NCBI GenBank assembly: GCA_964017125.1
Contig: OZ024905.1
Coordinates: 34,755,534-34,819,533 of the forward strand
Reading direction: 5' to 3'
DNA from: Flabesymbios commensalis
Lineage: Eukaryota; Annelida; Polychaeta; Terebellida; Flabelligeridae
Length of the DNA stretch: 64,000 nt
Shown: piece by piece, positions 1 through 12,614 of the stretch
Layout: each line of letters begins with the position of its first letter
Position numbering within the stretch: the stretch's first letter is position 1
Translations under genes and position numbers: made by a program
The notes under the pieces: model-generated
Told to the model about the DNA's origin: nothing
What the model saw: only the letters and a program-made list of their open reading frames with translations
The model's database searches: none

Positions 1-465
1 CTACTTGTGAATAGAGAATATGTACAGTATTAATGAGATGGAACAAATCTAAGTACAACAGTCAACACCGAGTTGTTGAATTCATAATTCATAATTATTT
101 CACAGGCAACATATGACACACCTCCTCTCATCACAAGTAGTAAACAAATGAGACTGGTCTAATTGATTTAAATGTTATTTAATGTAGGCCTACACTATGG
201 AATATTGTGACAGAACTGTTTGAACACGTCCGTTTGTAACCAGTACGTGAATTAAAGGCGCTCCACGAAGGCATGGTGTATTCATTGTTTCCTTAATCCT
301 TTCCATGCGGCTCCCGGATCCCAGCCGGGATCCGAAAACACCCCTTTACTTGCGGCTCCCAGACCCCAGGCGGGATTATGTATAGTTACAGGTTAGGCCT
401 ATGACTGGTAATCACAGTACTGACAAGGCCATGTGTGTGAATTGCCACCAAACTGTGTTGGGGAA
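1..465. other. intergenic, no gene seen
   Basis: No reading frame with coding character is visible. The only structured piece is a GC-rich stretch around 300-375 containing the perfect palindrome CGGATCCCAGCCGGGATCCG-like sequence and a second similar G/C block, probably remnants of a short inverted-repeat element. Confidence 0.5.
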
Positions 466-752
466 CATTCAGATGTCATTTTGTAACCCATGTATATAGA
501 ATGTAGGCCTACCCCTGCTTTATTATGGGGGGAGGGGGTATCAACCTCTTATTAACCTCTTAAACGCTGTAATCCCGTCACCATCCTTTAATACTTGGGG
601 ATGGGGTACTTGTAATGCCTATAATTAGCATTCAGATGTCATTTTGTAACCCATGTAGGCTATATAGAATGTACCCCTGCTTTACTATGGGGGGGGGGGT
701 ATTAACCCCTTAATAACTTAGTTAACGCTGTAATCCCGTCACCACCCTTTAA
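466..752. repeat. two-copy tandem repeat (about 125 bp units)
   Basis: Two similar units, 466-591 and 629-752, both start CATTCAGATGTCATTTTGTA and end near AATCCCGTCACC followed by CTTTAA. Each holds a G-run after CCCCTGCTTTA. They are separated by about 37 bp. No coding potential. Confidence 0.75.
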
Positions 753-3676
753 AAACATGATCCATATGTCTAGTCGCAAATAATAACATTATTTGGGATT
801 GTTATTTAACTAAGTAGCTCCTCAAGGTCATGCCAAGGTTACGTCAATACACCAAGCGTTTTGATATGTTTTATCAATTCAATTTGGGAAAATAATTAAA
901 TAAAATCTTTGTTTTTTTCGGCAAGCATGATGTGGGTGGATAAGGGGTGGCCAAGTCCTAATGTCAATTATTCTTCTGGCTGAGTTTGAGTATGTCTTTG
1001 TATTTCATTTTCTGATACATATGTGTTTACCAGTCGAATTACCAAAACAATTATATAATTATATCACAGTATAAATATTACAGACCTAATATAAAATTAT
1101 TTATTCAATCATGATATTCCTATCAATCAGTTCAATTTGATAAAGCAGTAAATTATGCCAATGAACTCTAATAACATGACAGGGGATACAAAGTGTTATT
1201 AAAGAGTAAAGAGAGCGTAGGGTATGGTTACGATAAAACTGTGTTCACCGTGACAGTTTTCTAGCTCTGGCATACTGGTCAATACAACACCACCAATTTT
1301 AAAAATAAAACAACATGTAACTTGTTATTATCTGACAACACGCATAATCTATTTCAATGATTTACTGATGATTTTAGTATTTTTCATTCAATGTTAGTTC
1401 AGCTTTAATTTCGCGCGATACTTTATTGATTTATTTGTTTAAGCTACAACAAATATACAAAGATTATACAAAATATCCGATGTAATGACCAAAAATTTAA
1501 CACGAAGTCATGTTAAAATACATGTCACAATAATTAATTTAGTTGATTCTGATTGATTTACTACTTATATAAAACTGCTTTCATATATAAAATGTGTTGT
1601 TTATTATTCTAACAATAAAATAGTTTGTGCTAAAATCAGATAATTTTATAGCATATTAAAAAAGTCCGAAATTAGGAAGGAATTTGAAATTAGGAATTGA
1701 AATGTGAATTGGAATTATAAAAAATGAAAAAAAGTAATTGGAATTAGCCTCGGAATTTAAAAAAAGGAATTGGATCAGGCATTGGAATTAAAAAATGGAA
1801 TTGAACCCAGGTCTGTTCAATGGCCAACATTGAGCAAAATAACATTCTGTGCGATAGCAAGAAAATACTTTTGACCCCTCAAAACGAAAAAGTGTTTTTA
1901 GTTTTTCATAATATGTTTTGAAAAAACCTTAGAACATGGAAGTCAAGGGTACTGATACAGTGCTTCAACAGAAGGCAGCACAGAACGAAAACACATTTAC
2001 TGTCAGAATTATGGGCACTGTTCTGTGCGAGCTAGCCCCGGTCTCCCCTACACACACTTGTAACTCGACTGTCCCTCTATTGTGATTAGCAACACATAAT
2101 TTATGTCGTAATCTGGGGGGTAGTGCGCCAAACAGTCGTTAGTGGGTCGGTCCAGGGTAAATTACCAACGTCGTGTTAACGTCTAAGACGTTGACAAAAC
2201 GTTGAGATCGTGACGCTCATAAATTTCATTAATCCCGACACTTTCATCGTCTACTACATGTCGAGCATTATCCTCTAATTATGCGTCAGGAATATACTGA
2301 TATCGTTTCCTTCTGAAAATGTTTATATCGCAGATATGATGTTAATGTTCATGACTTATTTCTTTGGATATAGAGCAGTGGGTTTTCATTCGTAATCTTT
2401 ATCTAATGATCTTGATTTATCATTGTACCGCTCTTATGGTACCGCCCTTATGCTGCACGGACTGCTTCAAACGTAGCTTTCTTAACCCTCTCACTCCTGG
2501 CGGTAAATACCTTTTAGTACTAGCTGCGCAATTGACAGTGACAGACAGTGGGCCCAGGTGCTGGGATAATGACGTTAATAATACTGACGCAACGCCTGTA
2601 CTGGTGGTGAAAGGGTTTATAAAATAGTTCCTATATATCGAATGTCTTTACGTTACATTACCAATTTACATGTAGGCCTATTTTATCAAGTTATTATCAA
2701 TAGTGTATCTCGTATATCACTGAATTGAATTGTCGTCTGTATTACGTCTTGCAATGTTAAACAACTAATGTAAAATATTTTTAATGTTTCGTATTTAAAT
2801 CATATTTTTTATTTTATTTTAAACACAATGCATATATAGGCCTGATCGACGTATATGAAAAATGACATATGACAATTTTTTTTATTTTACCTTTAAGCTC
2901 CGTCGTCGCCTTTAGGGCCTACTCACAACATGGCCTATTTTAAAATTAAATCCATTGAATATTGAATACAAAATTGTTTAATTCCGCCCAATAAGGAGGC
3001 TTCGGAATTGTTAAAAGGTATTATGGAAATTAAAAAAATCTATATTTTTATTTACATTGAGGTGTGAATTGTGGCAAGATGAATAAAATTGAAAAGAAAT
3101 TAAGTTAAACGAACTTCAAAGTGAAGACAATAAATTTAATAAACACAACAATATAGCCTACATTTAAGGGAGTTGAATGTTAATAATTTAAATGTCGTCG
3201 ACTTTCATTTACTGTTAGCAGTGCACGCTGAGCTGCAATAGCAAGTTTAGGCCTACAAGCCCATCTTCACCAAAACTAAAAAAGGGAAATACTATCACGA
3301 TGCATTGATAAGTCAGTTGTTGAGAAGTACGCTAATTGGAGCAAAATTGACATTTTTTTCTAGAAAGATATAGTATACCGATGCAAAATAAATTCAAATG
3401 TTCAATTATTATCTTGTAAAGTTGTGCAAGGAACACAATAAGTTTATATACTAAAATACATTTACAGATTTATGGTAGCTTAGCAAACACATGCAGTTTT
3501 TATGACTACCTCAGAAATTTACACTGATGTAATGATTTATAGGCTAATTTCTTACTTTTATATAGCATCATACGATTCATATTGTGATATAATATGTTTC
3601 ATTACGTTTAGGCTATTCTATGTCACTGAGATAGTATACATGTGTCTGTTTAATAGTTTGTTAACTAGCTTGGTAG
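753..3676. other. AT-rich intergenic stretch
   Basis: No gene recognised. A degenerate array of the word GGAATTG or GAAATTAG occupies about 1655-1812. The area near 2160-2215 has several ACGTT words (AACGTCTAAGACGTT), resembling the AACGTTGG repeat family found elsewhere in the window. The short open frames here have no recognisable content. Confidence 0.5.
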
Positions 3677-3680
3677 TTAA

Positions 3681-4044
3681 AGGGACTGGCCCAGGCTAAT
3701 ATCATCAAAAAATCGGTGATTTTATTTCGGGTTCTTAATATGACCATATGATGTAAACATGTACATAGACTAGAACTGCAATTTTTATAATTTTTGTGCT
3801 GTGCGTTCACCAGTTAGGCTAGATATAGAGACGAAATTCCCGATTTCTAATTATTGACAACCATGTCAAAAATAGGAAATGCGGGAATTTCGTCTCTATA
3901 TCTAGCCTAACTGGTGAATGCGCAGCACAAAAATTCTCAAAATTTGCAGTTTTAGTCTATGTACATGTTTACATCATATGGTCATATTAAGAACCCGAAA
4001 TAAAATCACCGATTTTTTGATGATATTAGCCTGGGCCAGTCCCT
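3681..4044. mobile_element. 364-bp palindromic TTAA element (MITE)
   Basis: The ends are AGGGACTGGCC and its complement, flanked on both sides by TTAA (3677-3680 and 4045-4048). The two arms are complementary almost over their whole length, and a second, very tight hairpin (GCTAGATATAGAGACGAAAT with its complement) sits in the middle. No ORF. TTAA duplications are typical of piggyBac-like and Kolobok-like elements, so this is probably a non-autonomous derivative. Related half copies lie at 33444-33647 and 50130-50358, and diverged relatives at 12621-12779 and 42397-42600. Confidence 0.85.
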
Positions 4045-4048
4045 TTAA

Positions 4049-4895
4049 TAAACCTTTATAGGCCTACCGTTGTAAGATCATTGTGTTTTTGATAACCGTG
4101 TGGGAACACTGCACGTTGGTGATACGTTGTAACACCCTGTGTTGTGCACCTGACGTTCAGCTACGTTAGTCGGGACAGTCGGTGTCGGTCGTTACAACGT
4201 CTGACGTGGGCAATTAACGTTACACGTTAGACTTAAAGTGGTGCACTAGGCCCCAGGACGGTATATTACATATCGATGATTACGACAATGTACTAGGTAC
4301 TTGATAATTGTATCCAAGTACATGTCAAATGTACTTGTAGTGTTCCACAGTATTTTTGAAGAAAGTCTGTACTTATACTTGATCATTTTCAGTGTATTTG
4401 TACAAAAGTACCATGTAGATGTACTTGCACCCAAGCCTGCTATAGACTAATATGATTTTGGCACTGGAAACATGCGTCATGTATTTTACACTTAAACTAT
4501 AATCATTTGTAATTATCCGAATGCAAAAAAACATCAGCAGTCATTCATACAGGTTGAGACGCCTTACACTTCCTCTAATCATCCCTCTACGCGTTGGCAT
4601 GGCTCCAACGCATGCCAGTACACCCCCTGCCTGCCCTCACCCCACCACCATATTGGAGTCATTAGATTTAGCTCCGGATTTAGCTGATCATTAAATTTGG
4701 CCCGATACCGGAAACAAACAAGGCTATGACGGCCATCTTGATTTTAATAATTTAAAAAAAACCTGCTAATGCAAAATTTATTGGATCTCTCCATTTTTAC
4801 GTGAAGTTACCCGTGAGTATGGACATAACATGATTAGATTTTCAGCTTTTCACCGATAATGAAATGGCCTGCCAGCTGTTGACTTAATTCTTATT
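4049..4895. repeat. intergenic, with AAGTAC word repeat at about 4245-4445
   Basis: Within 4245-4445 the word AAGTAC (or GTACTT) recurs many times, both strands. A related stretch with the same words and a similar end (ACTTGGCCC, CTGATAG-type) lies at about 43680-43815. The remainder (4450-4895) has no visible gene. Confidence 0.5.
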
Positions 4896-4914
4896 TTTGC
4901 GACCTATTTTTTCT

Positions 4915-5840
4915 CGAGGGGCTCGCTGCACATTGGGTAAATCTCCCATGGATGATCAGGGCTGGTTGTACACTGGGAAGCTTCATCTCAGGGATAAGGG
5001 GCTGGTTGCACACTGGGTAATCTTCATGATGATCGGGGCTGGTGAGGGATCATGGGGCCACTGCACACTAGGTAAACCTCATCTCTCAGGATGGATGAGG
5101 GACCCACTAAGTAAACCTCATCCCTCCCCCAGCACACCGGCCTGACCTCATTCTTAGGAGGGATGAGGGGCTCACTGCACACTGGATAAACCTCATCTCT
5201 CAGGAGGGATGATGGGCTGGTTTCACACTGGTAAACTTTATCCCCCAGGGATGAGGGACTGGTTGCACAATAGGTGAACCTCATCTCTTAGGAGGGATGA
5301 GGGACCCACTGCACACTGACAAAAACTCATCATTTTGGGGGGATAAGGGGCTCGAGGATGTACACTGGGTAAACCTCATATTTCATGCCCTGTTAGGGAT
5401 GAGGGGCCCCCTTCATACTGGGTAAGCCTCATCTCTCAGGGGGTGAGCTAGGGCTCGCTGCACACTGGCTGAACCTCATCTCTTAGGAGAGACAAGGGGC
5501 CCACTGCACACTGGCTAAACCTCATTCTTAGGATGGATGAGGGGCTCGTCGCCCACTGGGTAAGCTTCATCTTTCAGGCCCAGTCAGGGATGAGGGGCCC
5601 ACTGCATACTGGGTAAGCCTCGCGTATCTCTCAGGGGGGATGAGCTAGGGCTCGCTGCACACTGACTGAGCCTCGTCTCTTAGGAGGGACGAGGGGCCCA
5701 CTGCACACTGGCTAAACCTCATTCTCAGGATGGATGAGGGGTTCGTAGCCCACTGGGTAAGCCTCATCTTTCAGGCCCATTACACACTGGGCAAACCTCA
5801 TTTCTCAGGGATGAGCATGCGGGGCTCGCTGCACACTGAA
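4915..5840. repeat. GC-rich minisatellite
   Basis: About fifteen degenerate units of roughly 45-70 bp, with the core words GCTCGCTGCACACTGGGTAA, ACCTCATCTCTCAGG and GGGATGAGGGGC. The units vary in length. Short open frames here (for instance 4897-5145) only reflect the repeat and are not genes. Confidence 0.85.
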
Positions 5841-6339
5841 TATGTTTATTTTGAATTGAATATTAAATGCTTCCTACACTGACACGTGGGCATATGCATT
5901 GGTCTCGAGGGGCCGCATGACTAGTATAGTAACTGTGGATGATCTTTCGATCGATGTACATGCCTGTCTTTCAATGCCTGGCTTATATAGGTTTTCAGGG
6001 AGTCTATTGGCATTGTCCGTTTTTATGTGCGACCCAATACGAGGCTATAGTGGCCATCTTGATTTTATCATTTTTTTCTATTATTGGCATAGCGTATTGG
6101 CAGTAGTTGTGTCAAATTTGCGGCCATTTTGAATCACTGCATCAGCTGAGGGGTGTTTCAGTACTTGCACAGTATATATTTATATCTACAAGTCTATTAG
6201 GATTGTCCATTTTCACGTGCAACCAAAAACTAGGCTGTGGCTGGCATTGTGATTTTAATACATGTATATCGATTTAATGTTCAGTTAAATGTCTTGAAAT
6301 CTAGTTTTTGTGGTCTGCAAGTCTATTGGTGAGGTCCGT
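5841..6339. other. intergenic, no gene seen
   Basis: Scattered words such as TCTATTGG with TGTCCGTTTTCATGTGCG occur several times (about 6000, 6190, 6325), suggesting an old degenerate repeat that merges into the following array. No gene seen. Confidence 0.4.
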
Positions 6340-6880
6340 TTTCATGTGCGATAGCCAACCATTATCGTAAAACAAAATGTGCGGTTTCATGAAGAAAAAA
6401 AACAACTCGAGCAAACCCAAAATGGCTGACTGACGGCCATTATTGACTGTTATATGCATACTATCTGGAAAATTGTGCCAGATAGCTAGAACATTACCAT
6501 AAACAAAATGTGAGATGTTCTGGAAGGGTGCACCCTGAAAAATTTCAACTCGATCGAATTAAAAATGGCCCACTATCGGCCATTATTTACTTTAATATGC
6601 CAGATATTTGGCAAATCCATGCCAGATGGCTACACCATTACTGTGCTAAAATGTGCGTTTTCAGGAAGAGAAAAAAAATTAAGTCGGTCATATTCAAAAT
6701 GGACGACTTTCGGCCATTATTGTCGTTAATATGCATAATATCTGGAAAAACGTGCCAGATAGCTATACAATAAAACAAAATTTCAGACTTCATAAAGGGA
6801 TGCACCCTGAAAAATTCATAATGGCCGACTTTCGGCAATCATTGACTGAAACTTCAAGGAATTAAGATGTGCCCTGAAAA
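6340..6880. repeat. tandem repeat, period about 130-142 bp, four copies
   Basis: Units begin near 6377, 6509, 6651 and 6778 and share AAAATGTG, a CCCTGAAAAATT block, AAAATGGC, a CGGCCATTATT block and GCCAGAT. Copies are strongly diverged, so the array is old. No coding signal. Confidence 0.7.
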
Positions 6881-6951
6881 TATTCTATCACTAGGGCGAA
6901 CGGAGGATTAAGGTTGTCAGCTGGCCTCTTGTTTGAATGGTAGGCATATAT

Positions 6952-6988
6952 TGTTCATGTTCATGTTCATGTTCATGTTCATGTTTTT
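6952..6988. repeat. (TTCATG)n hexanucleotide microsatellite
   Basis: About five consecutive TTCATG units. Flanking DNA from 6990 to 7338 holds no recognisable gene. Confidence 0.85.
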
Positions 6989-7351
6989 CGCAGAAACTGA
7001 AGACAACCATGAAGCATAATCCATTTCAATAAACGGAATTTTAAATACTTCGATCCGTGTTAAAATGTATTAGATCTTGGGTTTGAATCATGTCCAATTG
7101 TGAAACCTTACATTTTCCATGTACAGACTATCAGCAGCTGATGAGTATTTTTAAAACTATTGGGAATTTTCTGGAAAGTGACCGGTGGAATAAATATTGA
7201 TCTCATATATTGTTTTAATGTTGAACCAACGTCGCGGCCAATGGCCTAACAAGAAATATAAACATGAAGTCAACATTAACCGCCATTATGCCTATACTCG
7301 GACAACATCGTAAACGATAGACCGACCATAGATAGCACTATCACGTCACTG

Positions 7352-7655
7352 GGGCGGGGCCCTAGGGTAGTGGTTAGCACCGCTGCCTTTCACGCCGGGG
7401 TTCTGTTCCCGGTCTCGGCGGTTTGAAAGAAACAAAATTGTTTCTTCCCCATCCACGTGTGAAAGTCAGTATTGTGGGGAGCCTCCGTGACCGAGAGGTA
7501 GCGTGCTCGGCCTCAGACCGCCAGGGCTCGTATTTCGAATCCTGTGTCTGGAGGACAGTGTCATCTCAATCATCTCACCATCCTCAGGAGGTTCTCCTGG
7601 CCCAGTTTAGTATATATGTGCACAAAGGTGGCCTAAAGCCCGATTCACTTTATTT
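7352..7655 (+). mobile_element. full-length SINE with two tRNA-like parts
   Basis: The 304-bp insert is flanked by a perfect 13-bp direct repeat TATCACGTCACTG (7339-7351 and 7656-7668). The head has a tRNA-like A box (GGGTAGTGGTTAGCACC) and B box (GGGGTTCTGTTCCC). A second tRNA-like block follows (CGAGAGGTAGCGTGCTCGGC then TTTCGAATCCTG). The tail is CACAAAGGTGGCCTAAAGCC followed by a T-rich end. Another full copy lies on the minus strand at 37460-37777, and tail fragments lie near 16040, 45485, 47997 and 60733. Confidence 0.88.
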
Positions 7656-7668
7656 TATCACGTCACTG

Positions 7669-8984
7669 CTTGTCGGGAACCTGTAATCTCAGGCCTGCCA
7701 GTATATCTAGTGGTCGTCTTGTGTTTTCTCGTTAATACTCCAGGCTGGTTCAAAACAAAAAAGGACTATAGCTATCTAAGTGATGCAAGCCAGCTATTGT
7801 CCGGTCCTCGTCATTGTACAGAAAAATCACGAGAAATGTCAGTTCTTCTCTTTAAATCGCTAAAAGGATTTTAAATCGAGTACACTGTCTTTTATGGCAA
7901 GTATAGTAATATTACTAATATTGAATGTGGCTCTGATGGTACCAATAAAATATATGAGCACCTCCAATGTTTCTAATAAACTTTTATATGATATACTACA
8001 CCGGAAGAAAACACTAAATTCGGTAAATTGTAATTTCTTTAAAAATTGTAGACGTTTTAATTCATAGGGGCGCTTATCTTGGGCACGGGTCATATTATTC
8101 CAAATCTTCACCTCTGGTGACCTTGAACTTTATTTAATCATTCTCATGTGTTGCTACATGTGGATTTCCGCTGTGATATGCCATTTTGAAGGCATACGAT
8201 CGTAAATTTCGGCGGGGTTTCCCGGTTTTATTTTTCTATACAAAATCTTGAATGTCCACCCTCGCTAAAAAAGTGCCCCATGTTGTCTACTATCAAAAAC
8301 AGGTGGGTGATTTCGGGGGCATTTTTGTACGCACTTTGGCTCCAGGACTACCCCTGCACTGCAGTGTGTGCTTTTACCCCTATGAAATAAAATATTTATT
8401 TCGATTTGAAGTAGAAATTAGTCGACACGGGAACTATATATATATCTCTCCTATTGCGGACATAAACTGAATATCCCAAATTTATCTGACTAGGACTTTC
8501 TCCATTCAAATCGAGGAATGTGGTGGGAAAACTTTGATCTCCAATTTCATAATAATGTTATATTGTATAAACAAATGTAATATCGGTAAAAATGAAACAA
8601 TAGTGGGACAAGAAACTTATCTAACTTTTGATTGTCACGTTCGCCATATTTTTGGCATAGCTTTTTAGCCATTTTTCTTACCAGAATCTGCGGAGAGCTA
8701 AACCTGGTGACAACATGTTTTTAAATAACCTTACAACCGATTCATTTATTAACTTTATTTATTAAATTATATTTATATACAGGGTGTATACATATTAGCA
8801 AATATCCTATTTTTAACTATGTACCCTGTTATACATTTAATAATACAATACAATTCTAAAGTTGTGATATTATTGTGTAAATTATATATAGACAAAGTAA
8901 AATATCCATAAGCTAGTCATAGTTACACTAAAAATCAACTTACTTAGCACTGCCATGGTGGGCTTTTGAAAAGCACATGTTATT
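7669..8984. other. intergenic, no gene seen
   Basis: AT-rich sequence without recognisable exons. A possible element end lies near 8780-8835 (ACAGGGTGTATAC opposite GTACCCTGTTATAC), too weak to call. Confidence 0.4.
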
Positions 8985-10090
8985 ATGTGGATATATGGGC
9001 AAAGCCCGCCACTTCAAGACTTTTCAGGTAGCTACATATCAAAATATCAACTTCTCACTAGACCTCTTTTTGCAACTTTATTTTAAAATATAGAGATTAT
9101 TTATTCTTGTCCTAAAAAATTGAGATACCAAGTATAAAACATCAATTTTATTCATTTTTTTAAATGAACAATTAAAAGCACCAAAACACACACAAAGAAT
9201 ACGTTACATTTTTTTTATAGTTTAAACATTTCCCAAAATATCTGCTATGTATTGGGCATTTCTGTACAAATACTATACAAAATAAAAACATGCACAACTA
9301 ATTATAATAATGTAATTTCAATGTTTCTAAGTGTCAATGGTCTTGATACATTGCAGTATACGAGATATACAGGTTTTTCAAAATAGTAGTGTATTTTTAT
9401 TTTATTTTTTTTCTTGATAAGAACAGTAGTGTGTACACGTTCAATACCTATTCAATATTGTTTAAAATAAACCTAAGCAATACAAGAAATTGTGTGTCAT
9501 TGTCACCAGATTTATTGTATCTACTATTTCACTATACTTCCCCAGGTACAAAATCATTATCAGAATTAAAAGTAACGTATTCTGTATTTGTGTGTCTAAT
9601 GGACGTTATTACACACTGCCACATTGAATAATCGAGGTGTTTTTTGTCTAAGTACATTTTTGATTATTTCTATAACGATATATACTGAGTTTCTGTAATT
9701 TCGTGCCTGTTGAATAATATTTCCAATAAAAATGCAAAATACGTTACCAAAATACGTTACATGACTAACATGCTTTATGTTTTGATAAAGTAATGACACT
9801 AAATGTCACTATATCCAGTAAATAGTTGTATCATACAAAGTGTGAGCGTTTTGTACTTTTGTTACGAAACAGAATACACTATTACAACATTGTTTAGTGA
9901 AGAGCAAAAAACGTTACCAGAATACGTTACCAAAATACGTTACAAAATGTAACGTATTTTGTGTAACGTATTCTGGATTTTTTTTCTTTTTGCACATTTG
10001 TAATGCTGGGTTCAGTGACCAGGCTAAATTTTTATTTGCTGCGTGGAGACATACCTAGTGAGTAACTAAAGGGCCATTTGTTGTTAAGTG
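8985..10090. mobile_element. non-coding element with TACGTTAC word array (copy A)
   Basis: The word AATACGTTAC or its complement recurs near 9200, 9567, 9740, 9757 and five times within 9911-9970. The left part (GCAAAGCCCGCCACTT, 8999) matches 45915, and other parts match 46290-46600 and 48010-48320 in inverse orientation, so this is a dispersed repeat. At 9917-9976 the words form a long hairpin. No ORF with transposase character was seen; boundaries are approximate. Confidence 0.6.
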
Positions 10091-11430
10091 TGCAACAAAA
10101 ATTTTATTGTTTCTGGGTAGTTTTGTATAATATGATTCATAGTGTGATTTAATTATAACTGACAGTCATTCCTGTCTGATTTGCTACGTGTCCAGTCGCC
10201 AGGGGGCGCCGGGACACGGACAATAAGCCACGTGAGATCCATGCTGGGTTCTGATCGTCCATTTTGTCGGAACCCAGCAGGATGAAAGGACGTGTCCATC
10301 ATTGCTTAAACTCTGAAGAAATTTTTATATTTTAACTCGTACCACTACCGTTCCCCTTGTCTCAGCCATTATTAAAGTATTTTTATATTTTAAATTTGTA
10401 TTCATGGTAACAGGGAGGTTTTATCCACCCCCCTTTTTCCTGCATAATGTTTTTAATAAACAGTCATATTTAAAAGTTGTACAATGTAGGAGTTACACAA
10501 GTGTGATAGCTCATCACTCATATTCTGTGCATCATGCGCATGCCTATTTTATATGTTTGTATGTTTTCACTCTCACACATAATTGTTTTTTAACATACTG
10601 CTCATGATTGCTTTCTGATTTTTATGTTTATATGTCATTGTCAATAAATGGCCTTTTCTGTCACACTTCTGTTATATTCACATTTCGGTAAAGACGAGCT
10701 GCAGGCGAGTTAGATTTTTTGTATATAAGTAAAATTTTGTTGGTAATCATAAAATAGATTAGTTTCAATGTACTGGGGATCACTTTGAAAGGTAAGTTTC
10801 AAATGACCCCTTCTACTTTCAGATTACCCCCGGGATACGTTAAAAGTATCTTTAGAATACCAATGTTTTCTTAGACGTAGGCCTACGTCCGCTCGATGTT
10901 GTTCCAACGCTAGACTTGAACCAATGTCGGGCGTATGTGGGAGACGTTGATTCAACTTCGCTCAATGTCACGTTTACGTCTATCACCTGTCGGAGAGACG
11001 TTGGTATAACGTTGATTAATTTTTATATCACGACTCATCTTGGACAACCTCAGAGATAAAGACATTAGTCCAACTTAAATCCTTCTTTGCATTTGACTGT
11101 GACGTCATAACCAGACCACAACGCCGACCCCAACTAGTTTCAGATTACCCCCTCTCCCGGGTAATCAGAACAGGGGGTAATGTTAAACTGTTTCATCTGC
11201 TACGAGTTGCCCTCCTAAATGTCCGAGCAGGATATGGTAGCATACCTACCATACATGTTTTGTTACAGCAAATTTGTTGATTAGGCCTACACAACCAGAA
11301 CAGTCTGCTACATGTGAAGACAACTGACTTTGGTTTCCATTGTATTTGTTTTGAAACGGCAGTGAACTACCGATGTGTTACCTACTGTGTTACCTATGAA
11401 TGTGGCTAAAGCGGTCAGTCCATCATCTGA
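10091..11430. other. intergenic, no gene seen
   Basis: A GC-rich patch at 10190-10290 contains the inverted pair TGCTGGGTTC and GAACCCAGCA. The stretch 10880-11040 contains degenerate ACGTTG and CCAATGTC words of the AACGTTGG repeat family. No exon recognised. This lies downstream (3') of the first Kv gene. Confidence 0.4.
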
Positions 11431-11519
11431 TCATACACACGCCCGAGTACACACTGATATGTGTTAAAGCTGTTTTTTTAGATTGTAACGTTAATTGCAT
11501 GTAAAATAATATTTGTCAT

Positions 11520-12614
11520 CTAACGGAAGTTATTTAAATCAATACGCCCATTAACCACTGGGTGTACTTTTCTGCTAGTTGCACTGGTACTCTGTCTAGA
11601 ACCGGTATAGATGTGCCTACTGTTTCGCCTTTCTCCGGAAAAGGGCATTCCGTTGAAAATTCCACTATCCCCAGATGAAGATAATAACCTGTTAATATCT
11701 GGTACATTAAGAAGATGTATTTCATGATCATCTGGATCTCTTAATTGGGAAGAATTTGGTGTGGAGATGTTCACTTGCGGAGGTGGTTTTGACCAGAGTA
11801 ATTTGTTATTGCTGCCAGTATGTTGTTGCTTTCTCTGCTTTAATCGACTAGCGAGACGCGCGTAGTTATAGTAGTAGTTGAAGTTGCTGGCTATAATGGG
11901 AATGGGTAATCCAGTGATAAGAATACCACATATTGCACAAGAACCGGCCACAATGTATCCACCAATTGTCTGAGGGTACATATCACCATAACCAACTGTG
12001 GTGATTGTTATGACAGACCACCAATAACCTATTGGTATATTTGAGAAATCACCTTCGTCATGTAATTCTGCTAAAAAAATAAGGGTTGAGAACACCAGCA
12101 CACCTATACATACCAGCGAGATGAGAATGACCAGTTCACGTAGACTAGATTTTATTGCCAAGTAAAGGATTTTTAGTCCACGTACATGGCGAACCAACTT
12201 GAACACGCGGACTAGTCTCAGTATGCTCAATATGGTCACTTGATACATCAGGTGCACAGCAGCACTACTTCTAAAAGAATACGCTTTGCTTTGTTTCAAA
12301 AGAAACAAAGCAAGAAGCGGTATAACACAAATGATATCTATAACATTTATAACTTTCTTCATGAAACATAACTTGTTTGGTGTTGATATAAATCTTAAAA
12401 ACAGTTCCACAGCAAAACACGCCGTCAGGATACCATCCGTTATTTCTAGCACAGGTATAGCTGTAGTTTTTTGAAGAAAGCTGATCTTAGAGCTGCTGGT
12501 AATATCCTCCACAATTTCTGTCGTGTTGTCTACATATCTAAACACAGGATGTGTCTCCAGACCTGGGATCACTATGGACAATATGATCATCAGGTTAAAA
12601 AACACCGCCCACAC
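11520..12614 (-). CDS. Kv copy 1 exon 3 (S1-S6 and C-tail)
   Basis: Begins at acceptor TTTCAG/GTGTGGGCG and ends with TAG at 11520-11522. It codes for 364 residues: S1 ([12 protein letters not shown]), S2 with ELFLRF, S3 with NVIDII, S4, S5, pore helix and filter, S6, then a hydrophilic tail rich in S, N and R. The acceptor's pyrimidine tract is partly supplied by an inserted inverted-repeat element. Confidence 0.93.
   Translation of the reverse strand: MWAVFFNLMIILSIVIPGLETHPVFRYVDNTTEIVEDITSSSKISFLQKTTAIPVLEITDGILTACFAVELFLRFISTPNKLCFMKKVINVIDIICVIPLLALFLLKQSKAYSFRSSAAVHLMYQVTILSILRLVRVFKLVRHVRGLKILYLAIKSSLRELVILISLVCIGVLVFSTLIFLAELHDEGDFSNIPIGYWWSVITITTVGYGDMYPQTIGGYIVAGSCAICGILITGLPIPIIASNFNYYYNYARLASRLKQRKQQHTGSNNKLLWSKPPPQVNISTPNSSQLRDPDDHEIHLLNVPDINRLLSSSGDSGIFNGMPFSGERRNSRHIYTGSRQSTSATSRKVHPVVNGRIDLNNFR

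Noticed and set aside
4897-5284. Frames on both strands over the GC-rich repeat
   Set aside because: Minisatellite; both strands open by composition.
7352-7520. Possible functional tRNA genes
   Set aside because: The A and B boxes belong to SINE heads; no complete cloverleaf with an acceptor stem could be drawn.
7423-7686. 87-codon plus-strand frame
   Set aside because: Lies within the SINE; same for 37355-37759 on the minus strand.
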